Positions 1 to 6,599 of a DNA stretch of 33,724 nt are shown piece by piece. The notes under the pieces were generated by a model, which made no database searches, had not been told where the DNA came from, and saw only the letters and a list, made by a program, of their open reading frames with translations. Made by a program: the position numbers and the translations under genes. The stretch is taken from the NCBI GenBank assembly GCA_035620975.1, contig DASPFV010000323.1, forward strand, positions 1 through 33,724, given 5' to 3'. Position 1 is the first letter of the stretch, and the number at the start of each line of letters is the position of its first letter. Source of the DNA: DASPFV01 sp035620975. GTDB taxonomy: Bacteria > Acidobacteriota > Vicinamibacteria > Vicinamibacterales > 2-12-FULL-66-21.

Positions 1-3
1 AGC

Positions 4-78
4 TGGTGGGCGCTAGTGGATTCGAACCACTGACCCCCGCCGTGTGAAGGCGATGCTCTACCGCTGAGCCAAGCGCCC
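4..78 (-). tRNA. tRNA-Val (anticodon CAC)
   Basis: Read on the minus strand this folds as a full cloverleaf. The acceptor stem is GGGCGCT pairing with AGCGCCC, the D stem is GCTC/GAGC, the anticodon stem is TCGCC/GGCGG with loop TTCACAC, and the T stem is AGTGG/CCACT with loop TTCGAAT. Loop positions 34-36 read CAC, which decodes the valine codon GUG. The 3' CCA is encoded at 4-6. Confidence 0.95.
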
Positions 79-130
79 AACTTCCCGGGAAGACCTTGAG
101 TGTACTTCAGGGCCGCCGCGCCCCGCAATC

Positions 131-991
131 TCACTTGCGCCGCTCGGGCAGGCGGCGCTCGGACGGCCCGTCGTACACGTGATCCTTCGGATCGATCTGC
201 CGCATCGGCCGCTGCCGCGCCTTCTCCTCCTCGGCGTGCGCCGCAATGCCCGGAACCCGCGAGATGATGAAGAGCGCGTCGGCGACCGCCGACGGCAACC
301 CCAGGTCGCCGCAGACGGCGGCGATGGCGCCGTCGATGTTCACGGGCAGCGCCCGGCCGTGCTCGTCGGGTTGCGCGCTCAGCACGAGCTCGACGGCCCG
401 GATCATCTGGATGTGATGGCCTTCCACCTCGAGCTCGAGGGCCATCTGGAACAGCCGTCCCGCCCGGGGATCCCGCGTGTGGTAGCGGTGACCGAATCCG
501 GGGGGAATCTCGCCGGCGACCCGGCACCGGGTGACGAGCTCGGTAGCGGCATCCCGGTAGGAACGCCCGCTCCGGACCATCTCGAGACCGGCGTCCAGGA
601 ACTGCATGCAGCTCTCGATGTCGCCGCCGTGGTACCGGCCGAACCCGAGGACGCCCGCCGCGACGCAGGCCCGCAGTGGCGCCCCCGTCGTCGCCGTGTT
701 CCGGGCCGCCAGCGTGGACGGCGGCGTCGCGCCGTGGTCGATGAACGACACGAGCATGGCTTCCATCAGGCTGCCGATCCCCGGCGTCGGCAGCTCGCCG
801 ACGAACAGCAGGTAGATGGCTTCTCCAAAGGTGAGCCGGCCCATCATCTCGTCGACGGGATACCCTCGGACGAGGATCTTGTTCGGCTCGATGCACGTGA
901 GCGCCGTCCGCCATCGATCGTCGGCCGACCTGCGCTGCGCCCGGCGCTCGATCGCCGGTGCCGCGTCCGGCCCGCTGTGTACTGGCTTCAT
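131..991 (-). CDS. Citryl-CoA lyase-like protein of the citrate synthase family
   Basis: A 286-residue protein matching the catalytic C-terminal half of citrate synthases. The three expected active-site regions are visible: YHGGDIES (His ~121), PPGFGHRYHTRDPR (His ~168) and VNIDGA (Asp ~220). At under 300 residues it is much shorter than true citrate synthase (about 430) and fits the short group annotated as citryl-CoA lyase, which cleaves citryl-CoA to acetyl-CoA and oxaloacetate. Substrate direction cannot be read from sequence. I chose the ATG at 991 because GCGGGAGA lies about 8 bases upstream. An alternative ATG at 1057 overlaps the upp stop (TGATG) and would add 22 unremarkable residues. 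It lies downstream of upp on the same strand and is probably cotranscribed with it. There is no signal peptide. Confidence 0.75.
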   Translation of the reverse strand: MKPVHSGPDAAPAIERRAQRRSADDRWRTALTCIEPNKILVRGYPVDEMMGRLTFGEAIYLLFVGELPTPGIGSLMEAMLVSFIDHGATPPSTLAARNTATTGAPLRACVAAGVLGFGRYHGGDIESCMQFLDAGLEMVRSGRSYRDAATELVTRCRVAGEIPPGFGHRYHTRDPRAGRLFQMALELEVEGHHIQMIRAVELVLSAQPDEHGRALPVNIDGAIAAVCGDLGLPSAVADALFIISRVPGIAAHAEEEKARQRPMRQIDPKDHVYDGPSERRLPERRK

Positions 992-1056
992 GGCAGCTTC
1001 TCCCGCTTCGTCATGCCGCGTCTGCGTCGGCGGCCGTGCCGGCACCGCCGCGATCA

Positions 1057-1695
1057 TCAGGACGTCCCGTAGAGCCGATCGCCGAAATCTCCGAGGCCCG
1101 GGACGATGAACTTGTGGCTGTTGAGCCCCTGGTCCACTGCGGGCGTGTAGATGTGCACGCCCGGGTGGTGCTGCTCGACGAAGGCAATCCCCTCGGGCGC
1201 CGCGACGATGCAGATCATCCTGACGTCACGGGCGCCGGCTTCCGCCAGCAGATCCAGCGCGGCGACGGCACTTCCGCCCGTCGCGAGCATCGGGTCGATC
1301 ATCAGCACGAAGCTCGAGTCCAGATCCGGAGGAAGACGCGAGTAGTACTGCGACGCGACCGCAGTGATCTCGTCCCGCTGGAGCCCGATGTGACCCACCC
1401 GGGCCGACGGGATGAGTTCGAGCACGGCATCCAGCATTCCCAGCCCAGCGCGCAGGACCGGCACCACGACGACTCCGCCCCGGATCCGGCGGCCCCCGGC
1501 CGGGCCCAGCGGCGTAACGACCCGGACGGGGCAGTCCGGGAGATCCCGCGTCGCTTCCGCCGTCAGCAGCAGGCTGATCCGGACGGCCATGCGCCGGAAC
1601 AGCTCCGGCGGAGTCGTCGCGTCGCGGAGGGTCGCGAGCGCATCGTGGACGAGCGGGTGCTCGATGACGTGAACGGCCACGGTGTCACTATACAA
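1057..1695 (-). CDS. upp: Uracil phosphoribosyltransferase
   Basis: A 212-residue protein of typical UPRTase length. It converts uracil and PRPP to UMP in pyrimidine salvage in the cytosol. The PRPP-binding loop DPMLATGGS is at residues 134-142, preceded by hydrophobic strand FVLMI. The C-terminal uracil-binding region is FIVPGLGDFGDRLYG (196-210). The segment VPVLRAGLGM (78-87) is also characteristic. Its stop codon overlaps a downstream ATG, consistent with coupling to the citryl-CoA lyase-like gene. Upstream it diverges from an amidohydrolase gene across a block of short tandem repeats. The ATG at 1695 is the most upstream in-frame choice and gives the usual family length. Together with hpt at 3339 it makes this a nucleobase-salvage neighbourhood. 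Confidence 0.93.
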   Translation of the reverse strand: MYSDTVAVHVIEHPLVHDALATLRDATTPPELFRRMAVRISLLLTAEATRDLPDCPVRVVTPLGPAGGRRIRGGVVVVPVLRAGLGMLDAVLELIPSARVGHIGLQRDEITAVASQYYSRLPPDLDSSFVLMIDPMLATGGSAVAALDLLAEAGARDVRMICIVAAPEGIAFVEQHHPGVHIYTPAVDQGLNSHKFIVPGLGDFGDRLYGTS

Positions 1696-1699
1696 GATC

Positions 1700-1831
1700 G
1701 GCTTCAGGCTTCAGGCTTCAGGCTTCAGGCTTAAGGCTTCAGGGTTCAAGGTTCAGGGTTCCAGGGTCCAAGTTCCAGGTTCAGGCTTCAGGCTCACGGT
1801 TCCAGGTTCCCCGTTCCGGGTTCCTGGTTCT
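1700..1831. repeat. Degenerate 7-bp tandem repeats (GGCTTCA/GGTTCCA type)
   Basis: The block starts with four perfect GGCTTCA units and continues through GGCTTAA, GGCTTCA, GGGTTCA and AGGTTCA, then degenerates into GGTTCCA, GGTTCA and GGTTCCCCG variants up to about 1831. It fills nearly all of the intergenic region between the divergent upp and amidohydrolase genes, so it sits where both promoters should be. No open reading frame there looks real. The function is unknown. The gradient from perfect to decayed units suggests slippage-driven growth from one side. Confidence 0.85.
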
Positions 1832-1867
1832 GTGAGCCCGAGTGAAGGCTGGTAGAATCCGGCACAC

Positions 1868-3262
1868 ATGATCGCGCGGTTGGGGGCTGGGCTTCTCTGT
1901 GTGGTCGCAACGGTATCGGCCTGGCAGCCGGTTCGGCGCGACGTGTCGCTGATCGTCACCGGCGGTACGGTCGTCACGATGGATGGGGAGGCGCGCGTCC
2001 TGACGCGCGGTGCGGTGGTGGTGGACGGCCCCGACATCGTCGCCGTCGACGGTTCGGAGGCCGTGGCCGCGCGGTATGACGCCCGGGAGCGCATCGATGC
2101 GGGCGGGCACATTGTTTTACCCGGCCTCATCAACACCCACACGCACGCGCCGATGGTCCTGTACCGCGGTCTGGCCGACGACCTGGCGCTCATGGAGTGG
2201 CTGGAGAAGTACATTTTTCCCGCCGAAGCGAAAACGGTCAGCCCGGAGTTCGTGCGCGCGGGTACGCGGCTCGCCGCGCTGGAGATGATCCAGTCCGGCA
2301 CGACCACCTACGCCGACATGTACTACTTCGAGGAAGAGATCGCACGAGCCACCCGCGAGGCGGGTCTCCGGGGTGTGCTGGGGCAGACGATCATCCAGTT
2401 TCCCGCTCCCGACGCGAAGACGCCGAGCGAGGGCATCGCGCGGGCGGCGCGTTTCCTGCAGCAATGGGCGTCCGACGACCTGATCGTGCCGGCCATCGCC
2501 CCGCATGCGATGTACACCCTGGATGGCGCGACGCTCAAGGCGATTCGATCCGTTGCCGACCGGGAGCGCGCCCCGGTGATCATCCACCTGGCCGAGACGC
2601 GCGACGAGGTCGCAATCGCGCTCGAGCGGCACAAGGCGACGCCGGTGCAGTATCTGGAATCCCTGGGCTTCTGGGGACCGCGGACGATCGCGGCGCACGG
2701 CGTCCACCTCACGGCCGCCGACATCCGCCTGCTCGCCCGGCGCCGGGTCGGGATTGCGCACAACCCCGAGAGCAACATGAAGCTGGCCAGCGGCGCCGCC
2801 CCCGTGCTCGAGCTGCAGCGCGCTGCCGTGCCGGTGGGCCTGGGCACCGACGGCGCCGCCAGCAACAACGATCTCGACATGTTCGAGGCCATGCGGCAGG
2901 CGGCCTTCCTCCAGAAGCACGTCACGGGTGATCCCCGCGCGTTGCCGGCACGGCGCGCGCTGCAGATGGCGACGATCGATGGCGCGCGCGTGCTGGGCCT
3001 CGACCGGCAGCTTGGTTCGCTCGAGGTCGGGAAGCGGGCCGATCTGCTTGTCGTCTCGACATCCGCGGCCCGTCAGGTGCCCCTCTACGATCCGCTGTCG
3101 CACCTCGTCTACGTCACACGCGGCGACGACGTCAGGACGGTGGTCGTCAACGGTCGCGTGATCATGCGCGATCGGCGCGTGTCGACGCTCGACGAGGCGG
3201 CCGTGCTCGACGCCGCCAGAAGCTGGGCGGAGAAGGTGCGCGCCGCCGTCCAGGGGCAATGA
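1868..3262 (+). CDS. Exported-looking TRZ/ATZ-family amidohydrolase (MTA/SAH deaminase-like)
   Basis: A 464-residue metal-dependent hydrolase of the group containing 5-methylthioadenosine/S-adenosylhomocysteine deaminase and chlorohydrolases. Metal ligands fit NTHTHAP (His91, His93), IIHLAE (His240, with Glu243) and GLGTDGAASNN (Asp328), with AAHGVH at 275-280. The C-terminal segment LGSLEVGKRADLLVV is typical of the family. The likely reaction is deamination of an adenine-containing nucleoside or a related heterocycle. The first ~20 residues, MIARLGAGLLCVVATVSAWQ, look like a signal peptide, which is unusual for the cytosolic MTA/SAH deaminases. The catalytic fold starts only at about residue 26, so the leader is extra. 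No strong ribosome-binding site precedes the ATG. The gene leads a same-strand run with hpt, an RpiB-like gene and deoC. The exact substrate is uncertain. Confidence 0.85.
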   Translation: MIARLGAGLLCVVATVSAWQPVRRDVSLIVTGGTVVTMDGEARVLTRGAVVVDGPDIVAVDGSEAVAARYDARERIDAGGHIVLPGLINTHTHAPMVLYRGLADDLALMEWLEKYIFPAEAKTVSPEFVRAGTRLAALEMIQSGTTTYADMYYFEEEIARATREAGLRGVLGQTIIQFPAPDAKTPSEGIARAARFLQQWASDDLIVPAIAPHAMYTLDGATLKAIRSVADRERAPVIIHLAETRDEVAIALERHKATPVQYLESLGFWGPRTIAAHGVHLTAADIRLLARRRVGIAHNPESNMKLASGAAPVLELQRAAVPVGLGTDGAASNNDLDMFEAMRQAAFLQKHVTGDPRALPARRALQMATIDGARVLGLDRQLGSLEVGKRADLLVVSTSAARQVPLYDPLSHLVYVTRGDDVRTVVVNGRVIMRDRRVSTLDEAAVLDAARSWAEKVRAAVQGQ

Positions 3263-3338
3263 GGGCACTGCGGAGGCACACGGTGCCACGGGCGACGGAA
3301 ACCGGAAAAGCGGAGAAGAGGACGGAGGCAGTGGCGGC

Positions 3339-3851
3339 ATGGAGACGCTGATAGGCGCAGACGCCATCCAGACGCGCGTCCGCGAAATCGCCGGCGAAAT
3401 CGAGGCCGCCTATCCCCCCGACGAGTCCATCCACCTGGTCGGCGTGCTGAAGGGCGGGTTCATGTTCCTGGCGGATCTGGCGCGTGCCATGAGCGCGCGG
3501 GTCACGCTCGACTTCATTGCAGTGTCGAGCTACGGGAAGAACGTCCGCTCCTCCGGAGAGGTCCGGCTCCTGAAGGACCTCGATACGGGGCTCGAGGGGC
3601 GGCATGTCGTGATCGTCGAGGATATCGTCGACACGGGCTTGACGCTGACCTACCTGCAGGACATTCTGCGGGCCCGCGCGCCGCGGTCGCTGAGGACGGT
3701 GTGCCTGCTGAGCAAGCCCTCGCGCCGTGAAGTCGCCGTCGCCGTCGACCATACCGGATTCACGATCGACGACCGGTTCGTCGTCGGCTACGGCCTCGAC
3801 TACGCCGAGAAGTACCGGAATCTGCCGTATATCGCGGTGCTGAACGGATGA
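3339..3851 (+). CDS. hpt: Hypoxanthine phosphoribosyltransferase
   Basis: A 170-residue purine salvage enzyme of normal length. It transfers phosphoribose from PRPP to hypoxanthine or guanine in the cytosol. The PRPP-binding motif VIVEDIVDTGLTL is at 91-103. VLKGGFMFLADLAR (36-49) and the mobile-loop SSYG (63-66) match the type I phosphoribosyltransferase fold. The C-terminal DRFVVGYGLDYAEKYRN (145-161) is the family's purine-binding end. A GGAGG-like ribosome-binding site lies about 10 bases before the ATG. Its stop overlaps the start of the RpiB-like gene by four bases (ATGA), indicating translational coupling. Confidence 0.95.
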   Translation: METLIGADAIQTRVREIAGEIEAAYPPDESIHLVGVLKGGFMFLADLARAMSARVTLDFIAVSSYGKNVRSSGEVRLLKDLDTGLEGRHVVIVEDIVDTGLTLTYLQDILRARAPRSLRTVCLLSKPSRREVAVAVDHTGFTIDDRFVVGYGLDYAEKYRNLPYIAVLNG

Positions 3852-4489
3852 CCCGACGGTTCGACATCATCACGGAAAGCGATGCCCGGGTGCTCGAGAC
3901 GGGCTGTACAGTGGAGCTCGCGCCGGGGGGCGTCGTCACACCGCTCGCCCGGGACACGCTGGCCGCGCGGCGCGTGACGGTCGTGCCCGCCGGGACGCTG
4001 GATCCGACGCTGCCACCGGACCTGGCCCCGGCCTCCGACATCCGCCGGATCGTCATCGGGAGCGACCACACCGGTGTGACGCTGAAACGACGGATCGTCC
4101 AGCACCTGCGCGGCCGCGGCGTCGCCGTCACCGATGCGGGCACCGACAGTCCGGAGCCGGTCGATTACCCCGATGTCGCGGCGGCCGTGGCCACGTCAGT
4201 GTCGCGGGGGGAGGCCGACGCCGGCATCGTCATCGACGGCGCGGGAATCGGGTCGGCCATCGCTGCGAACAAGGTTGCGGGGATCCGGGCGGCGATGTGT
4301 CCGGACGAGACGATCGCGCGCTACTCACGCGAGCACAACGGCGCGAACGTGCTCACGCTGGGATCGATGCTGCTGCCTGATGACGGGAGCGCTCTGCGGA
4401 TCGTCGACGTCTGGACGTCGACGCCGATGAAGGAGGCCCGCTACCTCCGGCGGCTGCTGAAGATCCGCCGGCTCGAAGGGAGGCTGTGA
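3848..4489 (+). CDS. RpiB/LacA/LacB-family sugar-phosphate isomerase with an N-terminal EutQ-like extension
   Basis: A 213-residue protein. Residues ~66-210 form an RpiB-type isomerase domain: IVIGSDHTGVTLK (68-80), IDGAGIGSAIAANKVAGIR (129-147) and REHNGANVLTLGS (161-173). RpiB normally interconverts ribose-5-phosphate and ribulose-5-phosphate. Where E. coli-type RpiB has the catalytic Cys in its CGTGIG-like loop, this protein has Asp130 (DGAGIG), so either the catalytic base or the substrate differs. Residues 1-60 are an extension absent from ordinary RpiB (about 150 residues). Its pattern ITESDAR followed by VVTPLARDTLAARRVTVV recalls, from memory, the N-terminus of EutQ and other BMC-associated proteins. 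It overlaps hpt by four bases and precedes deoC by 30. Pentose or deoxypentose phosphate metabolism is likely; the precise substrate is not certain. Confidence 0.85.
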   Translation: MTRRFDIITESDARVLETGCTVELAPGGVVTPLARDTLAARRVTVVPAGTLDPTLPPDLAPASDIRRIVIGSDHTGVTLKRRIVQHLRGRGVAVTDAGTDSPEPVDYPDVAAAVATSVSRGEADAGIVIDGAGIGSAIAANKVAGIRAAMCPDETIARYSREHNGANVLTLGSMLLPDDGSALRIVDVWTSTPMKEARYLRRLLKIRRLEGRL

Positions 4490-4519
4490 CGTGCGGAATC
4501 CCGGAGGGCGCGGCCGCTC

Positions 4520-5407
4520 ATGGTGAACGCCCGGGACCTCCAGCGGCTCATCGAGATCATCACCGATGAGATCCTGGCAACCGAGCGGGGGCCGGCGCCC
4601 GGCCACCGGTGCGCCTGCCATGCGGTGCTGTCCGACTGCTGCCCGCAGCGGCTGCGCGGCGTGCTCGACGCGGGCGCCACGCGGATCGGCCTCCACGCCG
4701 ATGGAGGCGCCACGCCCGACGTGGCCGCGACGATCGATCACACGCTGCTCAAGCCCGAGGCCTCCCGCGGCGATATCGAGAAGCTCTGCCGCGAGGCTGC
4801 GGAGTTCCGCTTCGCGACGGTCTGCGTCAACCCGTGCTGGGTGGCGCTGGCGTCGCGGCTTCTCCGCGGGACAGGGGTGGGCGTGTGCTCGGTCGTCGGG
4901 TTCCCGCTCGGCGCCACCACGGCCGACGTGAAGCAATACGAGACCCGCCGGGCCATCTACGACGGCGCCACGGAAATCGATATGGTCATCAACGTGGGCG
5001 CCCTGAAGTCGGCGGATCTCCGGACGGTCGAGCGCGACATCGAGGCGGTCGTCGATCCCTGCCGTCAATGTGGCGTGACCTCGAAGGTGATCATCGAGGC
5101 GGCGCTCCTGACTGACGACGAAAAAGTGACCGCGTGCACGCTGAGCAAGGCCGCGGGCGCCGATTTCGTGAAGACGTCCACCGGATTCGGGCCGGGCGGC
5201 GCGACGGCCGCCGACGTGGCACTGATGCGCCGCGTCGTGGGCGCCGAGATGGGCGTGAAGGCCGCCGGCGGCGTGCGCGATCTGGAGGGATTGAGGGCGA
5301 TGGTGGCCGCCGGCGCCTCCCGCGTGGGCGCCAGCGCCGGCGTCAGAATCGTGCAGCAGTCGAGGGGACAGTCGACCGGCGGGACGGGGAGGGCCGAGAA
5401 GTACTAG
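4520..5407 (+). CDS. deoC: Deoxyribose-phosphate aldolase with an N-terminal extension
   Basis: A 295-residue class I aldolase that cleaves 2-deoxyribose-5-phosphate to acetaldehyde and glyceraldehyde-3-phosphate. The catalytic domain starts near residue 68 (AATIDHTLLKPEA). The Schiff-base lysine is Lys218 in FVKTSTGFGPGGAT, with Asp154 in EIDMVINVGALKS and Lys247 in GVKAAGGVRD. Ordinary DeoC is about 220-260 residues. The extra 65-residue N-terminus begins with a predicted amphipathic helix, DLQRLIEIITDEILA, like BMC encapsulation peptides. It is followed by a Cys/His cluster (Cys31, Cys33, His34, Cys40, Cys41). A GGAGGG site precedes the ATG by about 12 bases. It closes the salvage run, and the MscS gene converges on it 3 bases beyond its stop. 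Confidence 0.92.
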   Translation: MVNARDLQRLIEIITDEILATERGPAPGHRCACHAVLSDCCPQRLRGVLDAGATRIGLHADGGATPDVAATIDHTLLKPEASRGDIEKLCREAAEFRFATVCVNPCWVALASRLLRGTGVGVCSVVGFPLGATTADVKQYETRRAIYDGATEIDMVINVGALKSADLRTVERDIEAVVDPCRQCGVTSKVIIEAALLTDDEKVTACTLSKAAGADFVKTSTGFGPGGATAADVALMRRVVGAEMGVKAAGGVRDLEGLRAMVAAGASRVGASAGVRIVQQSRGQSTGGTGRAEKY

Positions 5408-5426
5408 TAGCTATTTCCCCCGTCCC
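5381..5426. terminator. Stem-loop between convergent deoC and MscS genes
   Basis: GGGACGGGG at 5381-5389 is the exact inverted repeat of CCCCGTCCC at 5418-5426, separated by 28 bases that include both stop codons. Its place between two convergent genes fits a bidirectional terminator. There is no U-run and the loop is long, so support is modest. Confidence 0.35.
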
Positions 5427-6559
5427 TCGCCAGCCTTTTCGGCTCCGGCCTGGTCCCCGCCTCTGAGCGTGATCACCCGTTCCGGGAACGGAATCTCGAT
5501 CCCGTGACGGTCGAGAGCCTTCTTGAGCCGCTTGCGGAACTCGCGGCCTACCTCCCACTGCTTCAGCGGGACGGTTTTGACCCGGAACTTCAGGACCATG
5601 CTCCAGTCGGCAAACGAGTCGACGCCGAGGACGTCGACCGGATCGAGGATGAAAGGACTGAACCGGGGATCGCGGCGCATCTCCTCGCCAACCTCGCGTA
5701 CCACGTCCGCCACGCGGTCCGGATCCTCCCGGTAGGAGATGCCGAGATCGACCACGTAGAACGAGAAGTCCTTGCTGAGGTTCGCGAGCGTGTTGATCGA
5801 GCCGTTCGGGAATACGTGGACGGTCCCCTGCAGATCGCGGAGCACGATCGTCCGGAGGTTGAGCTGCTCCACGAGACCGCCGGTGCCGTTGATCGAGGCG
5901 ACGTCGCCCACGCGCACCTGATCCTCCAGGATCAGGAAGAAGCCGCTGATGACGTCGCGTACGAGCGTCTGCGCGCCGAAGCCGACGGCCAGGCCGGCAA
6001 TGCCCGCGCCGGTCAGCACCGGGGTAACGTCGATGTCGAACTCTCGAAGCACCATGAGCAGTGCGATACCGGTGATCAGCACGGTCGCGACCTTGCTCAC
6101 GACCGCACCCAGCGTCCGCGCGCGCTTGGCGCGCTCGAGCGCGTCGAGCGTGGTGCCTTTCGTCACCTCGAACTCGAACCGCGTGACGAGCAGGGCCGTC
6201 GCGCGGACGAGTGCATAGGCGACGAGCGCGATCAGCACCACGGTCAGTCCGGAGCCGAAAATCCATCCGGCGACCTGGGCCAGCGGACGGCCGGCACGGG
6301 GCCCGAGGCCAGTGACTTCGAACGCGGGAAACAGCAGCACCAGCGTCACCAGCAGGAACGTGGCCAGCGAGATCAGCCGGAGCGGCCCCCCCACGAGCGG
6401 ACTCGATGGCTCGAGCGCGTCGCCGACGATGACTTCGAGGCCCGCTCGTGCCAGCCGCCTGGCCAGGCGGGCAGCCACGAAGGCGATCAGCACGGTGGGG
6501 ACAGCGGCAGCCAGCACCGCCGTCCAGTCGACGGGGCCGTCGAAAAAGCGATTCCACAT
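5411..6559 (-). CDS. MscS-family mechanosensitive ion channel
   Basis: A 382-residue inner-membrane protein. Four or five hydrophobic helices precede the MscS core. Examples are AVLAAAVPTVLIAFVAARLA near the N-terminus, LISLATFLLVTLVLLFPAF, and GSGLTVVLIALVAYALV. The glycine/alanine-rich pore helix GAGIAGLAVGFGAQTLVRD is followed by ISGFFLILEDQVRVGD, the family signature. The beta domain (TIVLRDLQGTVHVFPNGSI) and the cytoplasmic alpha/beta domain follow. The role is likely release of solutes on hypo-osmotic shock. I chose the ATG at 6559 because the longer reading frame to 6664 overlaps the histidine kinase 3' end and adds a non-hydrophobic arginine/proline-rich leader. It starts 40 bases after the kinase gene on the same strand and may be the last gene of that operon. 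Confidence 0.9.
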   Translation of the reverse strand: MWNRFFDGPVDWTAVLAAAVPTVLIAFVAARLARRLARAGLEVIVGDALEPSSPLVGGPLRLISLATFLLVTLVLLFPAFEVTGLGPRAGRPLAQVAGWIFGSGLTVVLIALVAYALVRATALLVTRFEFEVTKGTTLDALERAKRARTLGAVVSKVATVLITGIALLMVLREFDIDVTPVLTGAGIAGLAVGFGAQTLVRDVISGFFLILEDQVRVGDVASINGTGGLVEQLNLRTIVLRDLQGTVHVFPNGSINTLANLSKDFSFYVVDLGISYREDPDRVADVVREVGEEMRRDPRFSPFILDPVDVLGVDSFADWSMVLKFRVKTVPLKQWEVGREFRKRLKKALDRHGIEIPFPERVITLRGGDQAGAEKAGEGRGK

Positions 6560-6599
6560 GGCGCGAGAGAGTATCAGAAGGGCCGTCCGGGAGACGCCG

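Noticed and set aside
1..78. tRNA-Val as an integration (att) site of a mobile element
   Set aside because: No integrase, no duplicated tRNA 3' end and no foreign-looking composition in the adjacent genes.
1700..1831. Possible CRISPR array
   Set aside because: Units are 7 bp, directly abutting and without spacers; no cas genes nearby.
3262..6559. BMC shell protein genes near the RpiB/DeoC pair
   Set aside because: No ~90-residue BMC-domain or pentameric shell frame was found in any strand; only the enzyme extensions suggest a BMC link.
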